DNA of 64,000 nt from Chelativorans sp. (GTDB lineage: Bacteria > Pseudomonadota > Alphaproteobacteria > Rhizobiales > Rhizobiaceae), in NCBI RefSeq assembly GCF_031180965.1, contig NZ_JAPSLH010000002.1:1-64000 (forward strand). The letters run 5' to 3'. Positions 8,033 through 16,032 of this stretch are shown here, piece by piece. The notes beneath the pieces are model-generated. The model had not been told where the DNA came from and did no database searches. It saw only the letters and a list, made by a program, of their open reading frames with translations. Made by a program: the position numbers and the translations under genes. Within the stretch, counting starts at the first letter, position 1, and each line of letters begins with the position of its first letter.

Positions 8033-9225
8033 ACTCCTGGTATACCCCGGAACAGATGCTGGCCGAGATCGGAGCTGTTGTCGAGCGCTACCGGCCTGGC
8101 GAGGCCGTCCCGTCCGCTCCACCACCATTACCGTTGGAGACCGTGAGCGCCTCGATCTTTGCATCTCAGGCAACGCCACGACGCAGCTTCCTCGATGGTG
8201 CAGCACTCTTTCCCTGCCGGAACGTAACCATGCTGTCCGGCGACGGCGGCACCGGAAAGAGCCTGCTTGCCCTGCAGCTGGCGGCAGCGGTCGTCACGGG
8301 ATCGAAATGGCTCGGCATCGATGTCGAGACCGGGCCGGTTGTCTACCTCTCCGCCGAGGACGATCTCGATGAGATGCATATCCGCCTGAAGGACATCTGC
8401 GCCGCCGAGAACCTTTCCATCGGCAGAATGAAGACCCTGGAACTTGCGGTGCTGGCCGGCAGGGATGCAGTTCTGGGAACCGAAGCGCAGAAGGGTGGCA
8501 AGGTCGAGATGACGCCGCTGTTCGATCGGCTCCGGCTCAAGCTGGCGCGTTCCCGCCCGCGTCTGCTCGTGCTCGACAACCTTGCAGACGTCTTTGCCGG
8601 CAACGAGAACGTGCGGCCGCTGGCCCGCCAGTTCGTCAGCGCGCTGCGAGGACAGGCGATAGAGTTCGACTGCGTCGTGCTGCTACTCTCCCATCCATCG
8701 CTGTCGGGCATCAACAGTGGCTCCGGCATGAGCGGCAACACGGCATGGAACAACTCCGTGCGATCGAGGCTCTACCTGCTGCGCGAGAAGGAAAAGGACG
8801 GAGCGGAACTCGACCCCGACAATCGGCTCCTGCAGACCATGAAGTCGAACTACGGCCCGAGCGGCGGACAGGTTCCGCTGCGCTGGCAAGCTGGACGCTT
8901 CATTCGAACGGACGCCCCTGCAGCACCCGGGCAGAACAGAGGCTTCTTAAAGGCGGCCTGGATCGAGGCGAAGTTCCTCGATCTGCTGCGCTGGCACGCC
9001 GACAAAGGCTTGCGTCTCTCCCCGATGAAGGGGCCGAACTATGCGCCGGCCGTGTTTGCAAGGCACCCTCGGGCCGAAGGGGTCACGAGCCGCCAATTTG
9101 ATCGCGCCATGAACGTGCTGCTCGAGACGGCACGCATAGAGGTAGAGACCACCGGCCCGCCGTCGAAGCTCCGGCAACTGTTACGCGCCACACCCGCCCC
9201 CCATGATGAGGATGGACGCGATTGA
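8029..9225 (+). CDS. RepA-like AAA ATPase (replicative-helicase-type)
   Basis: The protein has 398 residues from a GTG that overlaps the previous stop (GTGA). Walker A GDGGTGKS is at residues 71-78, Walker B-type LLVLDNLAD near residue 182, and a RecA-fold pattern VVLLLSHPS follows, as in hexameric RepA/RSF1010-type helicases and the AAA_25 family. A C-terminal region of about 90 residues rich in basic residues may bind DNA. It sits between the two repeat clusters. A function in autonomous replication or excised-form maintenance is inferred. Confidence 0.85.
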   Translation: MNSWYTPEQMLAEIGAVVERYRPGEAVPSAPPPLPLETVSASIFASQATPRRSFLDGAALFPCRNVTMLSGDGGTGKSLLALQLAAAVVTGSKWLGIDVETGPVVYLSAEDDLDEMHIRLKDICAAENLSIGRMKTLELAVLAGRDAVLGTEAQKGGKVEMTPLFDRLRLKLARSRPRLLVLDNLADVFAGNENVRPLARQFVSALRGQAIEFDCVVLLLSHPSLSGINSGSGMSGNTAWNNSVRSRLYLLREKEKDGAELDPDNRLLQTMKSNYGPSGGQVPLRWQAGRFIRTDAPAAPGQNRGFLKAAWIEAKFLDLLRWHADKGLRLSPMKGPNYAPAVFARHPRAEGVTSRQFDRAMNVLLETARIEVETTGPPSKLRQLLRATPAPHDEDGRD

Positions 9226-9282
9226 GCGCTTCATTTGCTCGTCTGTGCCCACGCCTGACAGCACCTGGTCCATCCGAACTAC

Positions 9283-9372
9283 TTCCAACCGGCTTCCAAC
9301 TGGGTGTTCCAACCACATTCCAACCGCTTCCAACCCAGCAATTCTGCGGTTCCAACTGGGTGTGTTCCAACC
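9283..9372 (+). repeat. Seven TTCCAAC repeats downstream of the ATPase gene
   Basis: Copies of TTCCAACC or TTCCAACT lie at 9283, 9294, 9307, 9318, 9328, 9350 and 9365 (start positions). Start-to-start distances are 11, 13, 11, 10, 22 and 15 bp, close to one or two helical turns. This resembles iterons of a plasmid-type origin or a multi-operator site. The remainder of 9226-9794 has no convincing gene on either strand. Confidence 0.7.
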
Positions 9373-9389
9373 CATATCTAAAGATATGG
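9372..9389. repeat. Inverted repeat next to the TTCCAAC array
   Basis: CCATATCTAAAGATATGG is a perfect 8-bp inverted repeat with an AA centre. It directly abuts the last TTCCAAC copy and is AT-rich compared with its surroundings. It could be a dyad operator or an AT-rich unwinding site linked to the repeat array. Confidence 0.6.
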
Positions 9390-9794
9390 CCGCCGCAGGC
9401 GCGGCCAATCCCGATATTCGGCCGAAGGCCCCGATCCTGCAGAATGCCCGCAAGGCTTCAGAAGGTGGTTCTGAGTCGCCCGCAATCCAGTTGCCGATTC
9501 GAACATCGATCGTAGCGCTGCCCCGGGCGGGTATCGGAAGTTGCCTGAAGGCGGCGCCTTGGAGCGATGGCGCCATGGTCCGCCAGATAGCGCACGACCC
9601 CGCCCCGCACCAATGGGAGCTGGCTGTTGGGGTTTCTGTATCATCCCGGTTAGCCGCGGACTCCTGCGGGCTGTTGAGCAGAGATGTCGGAATCCGTCGT
9701 GCTATCAAAGGTTTAGAAGATCTGATAAATTGCCAGCATGAACATGCGCGCACCCCTGCCTGACCCGGGGGCGTGGTAAATTGGGAAAGCTGTG

Positions 9795-11042
9795 ATGACG
9801 ATGCACGACAGCCCGCTCAAGGTGACCTACAGGCCTGTCGACGTCCTGATCCCCTATGCGCGCAACGCCCGCACGCATTCGGATGCGCAGGTGGCGCAGA
9901 TTGCCGCCTCGATCCGCGAGTTCGGCTGGACCAACCCGATTCTGGTGGATGGGGAGAACGGCGTCATCGCCGGTCACGGGCGGCTGCTCGCGGCCAGAAA
10001 GCTAGGGCAGTCCCAAGTGCCTGTCATCGAGCTTGACGGCCTCTCGGAGGCGCAAAAGCGCGCCTACATTCTCGCCGACAACAAGCTTGCCCTGACTGCC
10101 GGCTGGGATCAGGAACTGCTGGCACTGGAGTTCACCGACCTCGACAGCCTTGGAGTTGATCTGTCGCTCACCGGCTTTGCTGACGAGGAGATCGCTTCGC
10201 TTCTGAGCACAGGCACGCAAGGTTTGACCGATCCCGACGACGTGCCCGCTGTTCCCGAGCAGCCAGTCACGCAGCCAGGCGACCTTTGGCTCCTGGGTGA
10301 TCACAGGCTCCTCTGCGGCGACAGCACGCGCAAGGAGGATGTCGATCGCGTCCTGAATGGCGTAAAGCCTCACCTGCTCACCTCGGATCCGCCGTATGGC
10401 GTGAGCTATGATCCGACCTGGCGCGAGCGCTTCAGCAAGAACGGCGACATTGCCCGTGGCAAGGTGCTCAACGATGATCGTGCTGACTGGCGTGAGGCAT
10501 GGCTCCTCTTCCCGGGCGATGTCGCCTATGTGTGGCACGGCGCCCTTCACGCCGGCACAGTAGCCGAAAGCTTGGAGGCCTCCGGCTTCGTCATCCGCTC
10601 CCAGATCATCTGGGACAAGACGCGTCTGGTGATCGGGCGCGGAGATTACCACTGGCAGCACGAACCGGCGTGGTACGCGGTCAGGAAAGGCCGTAAAGGC
10701 CACTGGTCCGGCGATCGCAGGCAGACCACGATCTGGCAGATTCCCCATCGCAAGAACGAGACCGGCCACGCCACGGAGAAGCCGGTCGAATGCATGAAGC
10801 GGCCGATCGAGAACAATTCCTCGCCGGGCCAGGCGGTTTATGATCCGTTCTGCGGGTCAGGAACCACCATCATCGCCGCTGAGATGACCGCGCGCTGCTG
10901 CCAGGCCGTCGAACTGAACCCGGCCCATGTTGATGTAGCTGTCATGCGGTGGGAAGCGTTCACAGGAGAAAAGGCCACTCTGGATGGTGCTGATGGCAGC
11001 TTCGCCGAGGTGAAGGCTGAACGGACCGGGCAAAGCGTATGA
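9795..11042 (+). CDS. ParB-like domain fused to DNA methyltransferase (N4/N6, beta class)
   Basis: The protein has about 415 residues; starts at 9792 (GTG), 9795 and 9801 are all possible. Residues about 10-110 form a ParB/Srx-type nuclease domain (YARNARTHSDAQVAQIAASI, then GHGRLLAARKLG). The rest is a DNA methylase of the N6-adenine/N4-cytosine type with motif IV SDPPYG before motif I DPFCGSGTT, the beta-class order. These fusions are common in alphaproteobacterial prophages just before terminase genes and act as orphan methyltransferases. No cognate restriction gene is visible. Confidence 0.9.
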   Translation: MTMHDSPLKVTYRPVDVLIPYARNARTHSDAQVAQIAASIREFGWTNPILVDGENGVIAGHGRLLAARKLGQSQVPVIELDGLSEAQKRAYILADNKLALTAGWDQELLALEFTDLDSLGVDLSLTGFADEEIASLLSTGTQGLTDPDDVPAVPEQPVTQPGDLWLLGDHRLLCGDSTRKEDVDRVLNGVKPHLLTSDPPYGVSYDPTWRERFSKNGDIARGKVLNDDRADWREAWLLFPGDVAYVWHGALHAGTVAESLEASGFVIRSQIIWDKTRLVIGRGDYHWQHEPAWYAVRKGRKGHWSGDRRQTTIWQIPHRKNETGHATEKPVECMKRPIENNSSPGQAVYDPFCGSGTTIIAAEMTARCCQAVELNPAHVDVAVMRWEAFTGEKATLDGADGSFAEVKAERTGQSV

Positions 11043-11055
11043 CCCGGGGGGCATC

Positions 11056-11226
11056 ATGAAGTCCGCAGCCTTTCCAACGGAGACCGGTGGCGTCCCTTAT
11101 CTTTCACATCCGCGAATATCCGAAGGGGGTCACCTTCATGGTCATCTGCACACGATCGGCACAATTCAGCCATTCCTGGCCTGGCGGGACCTACAGATCG
11201 GGCCTGTTCCAGTCGACCAACTCTGA
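11056..11226 (+). CDS. Possible small ORF between methyltransferase and terminase
   Basis: A 56-residue ORF starts at an ATG 14 nt after the methyltransferase stop. It is rich in His, Gly and Pro and has no recognised family. It is listed only because it fills the gap in an otherwise compact operon. Confidence 0.2.
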   Translation: MKSAAFPTETGGVPYLSHPRISEGGHLHGHLHTIGTIQPFLAWRDLQIGPVPVDQL

Positions 11227-11244
11227 AGGCCAAGGGGCAGGATG

Positions 11245-11717
11245 ATGCGAGGACGCAAGCCGGTGCCAACGGCACTGAAAGTGGTGATGGGCAATCCCGG
11301 CAAGCGGCGCCTCAACCACCTCGAGCCAAATCCGCAGCCGGTCATCCCGACCTGCCCGGCACACTACAGGCCACCGCAAAGGCCGAATGGAAACGCCTTG
11401 CCCGCCAGTTGCATCAGCTGGGCGCTCTCACCGAACTCGACCGCGCGGTGCTCGCCGCCTACTGCCAGGCCTATGGCCGCTGGGTGGAGGCCGAGCGTAA
11501 GCTCAAGGAGACCCCCACCCTGCTGAAGACACCAGCCGGCTATGTGCAGCCCTCGCCATGGCTCGCAATCTCCAACAAGAGCGTGGATCTCATGCACAAG
11601 TTTGCCGCCGAACTCGGCCTCTCACCCGCATCACGCAGCCGCGTCACGACAAGGCCACTCGGCCCGAAGCCTTGGGAGTTTGCCTCCAATGACACTGATG
11701 ACGAATTCTTCTCCTGA
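11245..11717 (+). pseudogene. Phage terminase small subunit (P27 family), frameshifted
   Basis: The start MRGRKPVPTALKVVMGNPGK is the hallmark N-terminus of P27-family small terminases. The frame is lost after PTCPAH at about 11364. The continuation LQATAKAEWKRLARQLHQLG, then LDRAVLAAYCQAYGRWVEAE and GYVQPSPWLAISNKS, runs in another frame to the stop at 11717. Adding one C (CAC TAC to CACC TAC) rejoins the two parts into a protein of about 157 residues, the normal family length. The subunit recognises phage DNA for packaging. No large terminase, portal or capsid gene follows, so the packaging module is lost. Confidence 0.8.
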
Positions 11718-11738
11718 CACGTACCAGAAGCTCGCAAT

Positions 11739-11918
11739 GTGCTCGCCAGGTTGGGAGACCTGTTTCGTCACGCCAAAAGAACCTATCCGGTAGAGGTACA
11801 GCGGCTCGCGGCAGATGTGGTCAAGGCAAAGGGCCTCACATCACGGGCTGCGGATGATGCCTTCACCAGCTTCCTCTCAGATAACCCGGCAGACATTTCC
11901 TGGGCGGCCAAAGCGTAA
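11739..11918 (+). CDS. Possible small ORF, remnant downstream of terminase
   Basis: From a GTG the frame encodes about 59 residues with a helical, soluble composition (RLGDLFRHAKRTYPVEV, then FTSFLSDNPADISWAAKA). No family is recognised and no ribosome site is obvious, so it may be the tail of a lost element gene. Positions 11919-12045 contain nothing recognisable. Confidence 0.25.
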   Translation: MLARLGDLFRHAKRTYPVEVQRLAADVVKAKGLTSRAADDAFTSFLSDNPADISWAAKA

Positions 11919-12045
11919 CGAGCGCCGGCGCCAGCAGGAGGCCAAGAAGCGGAAGCAGATACAGCCGGCCTAGCACAAGCCTGCTCGTATGACTTAGCGG
12001 CTGTGCTGGATTTGGAGGCCCGAGGCAACTGACATTGACCGCGGG

Positions 12046-13230
12046 TCATCCCTCTGTGGCCTCGCGCCCGCCCGGGGGTGGAAACCGCGACGCATCGGAG
12101 AAGGAAATGGTGACGGTCACCCCGGCGTCGCCTTGGATATCGAGCTCGCCCCCAATCTGCTTCACGAGAGACCTAATTAGCCCGTAACCGAGTGACCCTT
12201 CCCGAAAGTTAGCCATGCCGACGCCGTTGTCGCGAACGACAATCTCGACGCGGCCGGGACCGCTCCGCTTAGCTTGGACCAATATCATGCCCGAGCGGTT
12301 GTCGGGAAAGGCGTATTTGACAGCGTTGGTGATGAGCTCGGTCAGAACGATGCCGATCGGGAAGGCTGCATCGGCATCGATCAGGATGTCCTCCTCAGTC
12401 CGTGCCCTGAGCGAAATGCGTCCATCTCCGCCTGCGAGGGACTTCAAGGCTTCGCAGAGTTCGGCCACATATGTCGCCACATCGACACGCTGCGCATGTT
12501 CGGAGCGGCTAAGCATGTCGTGCACCCGGGCCATAGCGTTCAGGCGCTCAGCTGACTCTTCGAAAAGCGCCCTTACTGCCTGGTCCGTCTGCCGTCGGCC
12601 CTGCAACTGTAGCAGGGCCGCCCCCACGGATAGGCTGTTCTTGGCCCGATGATTGACCTCGATCAGAAGCATCTCGCGTTCGGCATCGGCCTGATGGAGC
12701 GCTGCGTTTGCAGCCTCCAGCGTTCGAGTGCGTTCCTCCACCCGCCGCTCCATGTCTGTGGCGAGCGTTCGGAGCGCTTGCTCAGCCTCATGGCGGCGGG
12801 TGATGTCGAGATAGGATAGAAAATGATTGGTTACGCGGCCCTGCCCGTCGTCCAGCGGAGTTGCAAAGAGCATGGCCCGGAACGGCGAGCCGTCCTTGCG
12901 ATACTGCAGGATCTCAAGGGTAGCGTCGCGACCCTCCTGCATGGCGGTCTCATAAGCAGCAATGGCCTCGGGATCGGTTTCCGAGCCATTCATGAAATGA
13001 GGATTCTGACCGAGCAACTCCTCAAACGTGTATCCGGATAGTTCGACGAACGCCGGATTAACAAAGGTGATCGGATTGTCGGGGAGCGTAGCGTCGGTGA
13101 CCATCATCGGCATCCGCGTCACGCGAACCGCCTCAACGAACACGCCTCCGCGTTGCCTCACATTTTCGAGGTCGCGCTCGGAAGCGGTGCGGGCGGGCGT
13201 GCCTTCCAACTCCTCCTGAAACTCGTTCAT
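12046..13230 (-). CDS. PAS (LOV-like) sensor histidine kinase, HisKA_2/HWE type
   Basis: The protein has 394 residues from the ATG at 13230, which has AGAGGTG at good spacing; a TTG two codons upstream is weaker. Residues about 35-150 are a PAS domain with strong LOV resemblance (NPITFVNPAFVELSGY, then FEELLG). The LOV motif GxNCRFLQ reads GQNPHFMN here, so the flavin-adduct Cys is Pro77. Residues 150-185 form a coiled coil, the phospho-acceptor lies in EVNHRAKNSL (His194), and a HATPase domain follows (ELITNAVKYAF, DNGVGM, GSLGYGLIRSLV). No response regulator is adjacent. It is unlikely to be a covalent photoreceptor; another ligand or cofactor is possible. Confidence 0.9.
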   Translation of the reverse strand: MNEFQEELEGTPARTASERDLENVRQRGGVFVEAVRVTRMPMMVTDATLPDNPITFVNPAFVELSGYTFEELLGQNPHFMNGSETDPEAIAAYETAMQEGRDATLEILQYRKDGSPFRAMLFATPLDDGQGRVTNHFLSYLDITRRHEAEQALRTLATDMERRVEERTRTLEAANAALHQADAEREMLLIEVNHRAKNSLSVGAALLQLQGRRQTDQAVRALFEESAERLNAMARVHDMLSRSEHAQRVDVATYVAELCEALKSLAGGDGRISLRARTEEDILIDADAAFPIGIVLTELITNAVKYAFPDNRSGMILVQAKRSGPGRVEIVVRDNGVGMANFREGSLGYGLIRSLVKQIGGELDIQGDAGVTVTISFSDASRFPPPGGREATEG

Positions 13231-13309
13231 ATGCAAACACCTCTTCTTGCTGGCGGCCTAAGGAGTCGCCGTCCCGCCGGTCACGTGACCAACGGCAGCC
13301 TCGGGCTGC

Positions 13310-13390
13310 TCAAAAGACCAGCAAGGCCACGGCTGCGACAGCGGCGATAAGAGAAACCGCCAGCAGAAAATCTTCTGCACGCGCTCGCAT
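13310..13390 (-). CDS. Tiny membrane peptide, 26 residues
   Basis: The ORF encodes five or so charged residues (MRARAED) followed by one hydrophobic helix (FLLAVSLIAAVAAVALLVF). A strong GGAGG lies 7-8 nt before the ATG at 13390. It follows the general plan of small single-pass stress or regulatory peptides. Family and role are unknown. Confidence 0.4.
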   Translation of the reverse strand: MRARAEDFLLAVSLIAAVAAVALLVF

Positions 13391-13468
13391 TCATTGCCTC
13401 CAACGGCGTACCGTCCCGCGTGAGGAATAGATCGGGAATACCGTCGAAATAAGGCCCGGGGTCGGGGA

Positions 13469-13555
13469 TTAGTCGGCAACAAGGAATGCGATCGCGAACA
13501 CACCAAGTAATATTGCGAGCAGTAATGCGCCGTCTTCGTGGCCTCTAGGTGACAT
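13469..13555 (-). CDS. Tiny membrane peptide, 28 residues
   Basis: A short polar N-terminus (MSPRGHEDG) precedes one hydrophobic helix (ALLLAILLGVFAIAFLVAD). It has the same orientation and plan as the peptide at 13310-13390, but the ribosome site is weak. It may be a gene or chance; the clean helix and the repeated plan support it modestly. Confidence 0.3.
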   Translation of the reverse strand: MSPRGHEDGALLLAILLGVFAIAFLVAD

Positions 13556-13623
13556 AGGGACATAGGTCTCCGACCAAAGACCCAAGTGATCAAAAGAACG
13601 GTAGTTCCAATTTCAGCTAATTC

Positions 13624-13700
13624 TGCCGGTGTGGAGAAGTGGTCTATCTCGCCTGCCTCATAAGCAGGAGATCGCGGTTCGAATCCCGCCACCGCAACCA
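13624..13700 (+). tRNA. tRNA-Met-like gene (anticodon CAT), damaged
   Basis: The anticodon arm CCTGC-CTCATAA-GCAGG is perfect and gives anticodon CAT. A D-arm GAGA/TCTC, a T-loop TTCGAAT and an encoded 3' CCA (ACCGCAACCA) are present. Two indels break the fold. The acceptor strand reads TGCCGGTG, where TGCGGTG would pair with CACCGCA. The T-stem has one G too few (GCGG-TTCGAAT-CCCGC). It is therefore either a pseudo-tRNA (for example a prophage or attachment-site copy) or an intact tRNA with sequencing errors. An initiator-versus-elongator assignment is not safe. Confidence 0.55.
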
Positions 13701-13702
13701 GA

Positions 13703-13900
13703 TCAGGACCGAGTAGCGATGGCGAGTACAACCGCAATGATCAGCAAAAGCGGCCCCATCCATTTGAATTGGCGGATGAGGTGCGTCTGCCATGCCGGTC
13801 GTCCCGGGTTGGTCGGAACCGAGAGAAAGCCAAATCCCACGCCGGTCATCCATAGGCCGACGCAGAGCATAATGAACTCGTCAATATAATCGGCGATCAC
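13703..13900 (-). CDS. Small two-helix membrane protein
   Basis: The protein has 65 residues starting at GTG 13900, with GAGGA about 7 nt upstream. Two hydrophobic stretches (FIMLCVGLWMTGVGFGFLSV and GPLLLIIAVVLAIA) flank a basic loop. No family is recognised. Because it begins next to other small membrane genes and ends against the tRNA-like gene, it is probably part of a small accessory group. Confidence 0.5.
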   Translation of the reverse strand: MIADYIDEFIMLCVGLWMTGVGFGFLSVPTNPGRPAWQTHLIRQFKWMGPLLLIIAVVLAIATRS

Positions 13901-14006
13901 GATATTTCCTCACTCCCTGCTATCAAGGCAGGAGACCACACATGGCGCTGACCGACAAGATGGAAGCGTGCGGTCCAGCCGTGCCTGACCGCCTGAAACA
14001 GCGCGA

Positions 14007-14327
14007 CTAGCCGCAACTTGCGCGTATGAGATTACCCTGGGCATCGGTTTCGAGGTTGAGACGCGCTTCGCTGTAGTTCTCGATGACTGCCTGACCAGGC
14101 GCGATCACCCGAACTTCCCCTTTGGATTGGACCGGTGCGCCGCCGACCCGAACATCCTCAGCGGTACTGCCACTAACGGGCAAGCCCATCTTGCCTTGGA
14201 GAGCGGCGGCGCCGCAATCCGGAGGAGTTGGCAGGTGTGCGGTAGGAGGCGGCAACGGGCTGCTGCATGCTGCCAACACGAGTGTTCCGGCAACTGACAC
14301 TACAGGAAAACACAGGCGTGGTGGCAT
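14007..14327 (-). CDS. I78-family peptidase inhibitor lipoprotein
   Basis: The protein has 106 residues from the ATG at 14327 with GAGGAG upstream. A lipoprotein signal ends at LVLAAC (Cys about residue 21). The mature part shows the I78 pattern: CGAAALQGKMG, VRVIAPGQAVIENY, then RLNLETDAQGNL and a final SCG, the two Cys probably forming a disulfide. The family inhibits serine proteases such as subtilisin and alpha-lytic protease, so periplasmic protease protection is likely. It is a stand-alone gene. Confidence 0.85.
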   Translation of the reverse strand: MPPRLCFPVVSVAGTLVLAACSSPLPPPTAHLPTPPDCGAAALQGKMGLPVSGSTAEDVRVGGAPVQSKGEVRVIAPGQAVIENYSEARLNLETDAQGNLIRASCG

Positions 14328-14456
14328 GGCGATTCTCCTCAGGGCGAAATGGCCGGCATGCTTCCACCTAAGCAGGAGCAAGGCAAGCGCCCAGGTCGAG
14401 AAGGCGGGCGCCGCTATCAACCTGAAACAATCCAAGCCCACTGTTGTTGGTTGTTC

Positions 14457-14756
14457 ATGACCGTGATGGACGACCTGCACGCCTCGGAGATCAACTTCCG
14501 CGTCATCAGCTTCTATGACGGCGGCTTCGCTGCATCCATCGGCGGAGATGAGATCGAAGGGTACCAGGCAAACGAGAAGGGGCTTGCTGACTGGGCCGCA
14601 GTCGAGGCCTGGTTGATCTACCGCGCTCTTGAGCTCTATCCCCAGAGCGAGTCGCGAAGAAGTATTGGTCGCACCGGACCGCGAGAGACGCAACGCCCTG
14701 AAAAGAACTTGCGCAGCGGCAGGTTGGAACCAAAGGCCTTCTCACTAGCCCCGTGA
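14457..14756 (+). CDS. Hypothetical protein, probably frameshifted near its C-terminus
   Basis: From the ATG at 14457 the protein reads sensibly (MDDLHASEINFRVISFYDGG, then EGYQANEKGLADWAAVEAWL) to about residue 62, then becomes arginine-rich up to 14756. In another frame the continuation AKKYWSHRTARDATP ends at 14701; adding one T (GAGTCGCG to GAGTTCGCG) joins the two. The corrected protein would have about 81 residues. I cannot assign a family, though similar short proteins are known to me as conserved hypotheticals in Rhizobiales. The uncorrected ORF overlaps the convergent transporter gene by 12 nt. Confidence 0.5.
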   Translation: MTVMDDLHASEINFRVISFYDGGFAASIGGDEIEGYQANEKGLADWAAVEAWLIYRALELYPQSESRRSIGRTGPRETQRPEKNLRSGRLEPKAFSLAP

Positions 14757-15662
14757 GCGCGTTGGAAGCAAGCCCGATGCAGAGAGTGCTCCCGCCACAA
14801 CCAGCATCGCCCCTACCATAGTGCCAGTCGTTACGACACCGGCACCGAACAGCGCCAACAGCAGGAGCGCTACCAGCGGCGTCAGGTAGGCGATGCTGGA
14901 GACAAGCGCGGTGTGGCCGGTTCGAGTTGCCCGATCCCAAAGCGTATTGGACAGCGTGAGGGGTGCCAACCCGATACCGGCTATGGCGAGCATCTGTACG
15001 GGCGCCAGGGTCGAAGGCGCTTCTATCATCAGGTGCGTGCTTAACGAGAGCAGGGCGATCAACCCCATGGACGGGCCAATCACATCGTGCGTCTCCCGTC
15101 CGCCCGAGCGGACGGCTGAGTAGACAGCGAATGCCAAGCCGCTACCGAAGGCAAGGAGTGCACCAGTCGGGTCGAACCCTCGTTCAAACGTCGGTGCAAT
15201 GGCAAGGACCGCCCCCAAGAAGCTCAGCGCGAAACCAAACCAGCGGACGGCTTGCAGCCGCTCGCGGCGGATTCGAGCCATGATTACGACCAGCATGATT
15301 GGCCAAAGGTAGGCGATCACGTTGGCCTCCGCCGGACCGATCCGGGGCATGGCGAGAAGGTAGAGGATGTTGTTGGTTAGGAGCCCAACCGTCACGATCG
15401 CCAAAGTTCTTGGTCGGGTAGACACGAACGCGCGGACTTCTCCGCGAGCCGTGGCACGAGCAAGTGACACGGCAAAGCCAACGGCAGCCGCAAGTCCAAA
15501 CACGAGAAACGGCGGAGCAGGGGCAGCCAAACCAGCGAGGGTGGGCCAAGTTGCCCACAGCAGCACTGCTCCCAAAGAAAGCGCAGCGGCCCGCATCCGA
15601 GGCCCCAGGGCCGGCAGGGCTTCCGCAAGGAAACCAATGCGATAGGAAGCGATAGCTTCCAT
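14745..15662 (-). CDS. DMT/EamA-family transporter
   Basis: The protein has about 305 residues and around ten hydrophobic helices in two EamA repeats. The ATG at 15662 is preceded by GGGAGGG at good spacing, so I prefer it to the longer ORF. Sequence such as NNILYLLAMPRIGPAEANVIAYLWPIM in the first repeat and LTLSNTLWDRATRTGHTALVSSIAYLTPL in the second is typical of drug/metabolite exporters of the RhaT/YddG type (quoted here in pieces shorter than the full run: NNILYLLAMP, AEANVIAYLWP, TGHTALVSSIAYLTP). Aromatic amino acid or related metabolite export is a guess. Confidence 0.85.
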   Translation of the reverse strand: MEAIASYRIGFLAEALPALGPRMRAAALSLGAVLLWATWPTLAGLAAPAPPFLVFGLAAAVGFAVSLARATARGEVRAFVSTRPRTLAIVTVGLLTNNILYLLAMPRIGPAEANVIAYLWPIMLVVIMARIRRERLQAVRWFGFALSFLGAVLAIAPTFERGFDPTGALLAFGSGLAFAVYSAVRSGGRETHDVIGPSMGLIALLSLSTHLMIEAPSTLAPVQMLAIAGIGLAPLTLSNTLWDRATRTGHTALVSSIAYLTPLVALLLLALFGAGVVTTGTMVGAMLVVAGALSASGLLPTRSRG

Positions 15663-16032
15663 TCTGGCCCTCCCTTCTTGAGCTAGAGCTCTTGGTCCGC
15701 CTCGCTGCCGATCATTCCATCGTGGGGCGTTATTCGCAATGGCCAAGCTCTTGAGGTCGAAGACACGCCTCCCCGGTCTCGCCTCTCGCCTCGGCTATGC
15801 CCCAGGAGACGAAAGGCGGGGGATAAGAGCCATGCCGCAATGACATGAACAGAAGTGGGGCCGGAGCCCTCACTCGGCGCAGCTATGATCTTTCGAATTC
15901 TCACCGCGCCCATCGCGCGGTCGGAGGAACCCGCAGTGAAGGCATGCTGCGAAGGCTGGGATGAAAGGAGAAAGTCGGGGTGAGGCGACCTAGAGCTGAT
16001 CGACGCCGAGCGCTACGAAAAGCGCAGAAGCG
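15663..16032. other. Intergenic region without recognisable gene
   Basis: Only short ORFs with shadow-type composition are seen. The divergent position upstream of the DMT gene suggests its promoter lies here. Confidence 0.4.

Noticed and set aside
9283-9372. CRISPR interpretation of the TTCCAAC array
   Set aside because: Units are only 7-8 bp with 2-15 bp gaps and there are no cas genes; an iteron or operator array fits better.
13258-13737. A 159-residue minus-strand ORF containing GFEPRSPAYEAGEID
   Set aside because: This is the antisense translation of the tRNA-like gene at 13624-13700, a classical artefact; the rest of the ORF is not protein-like.
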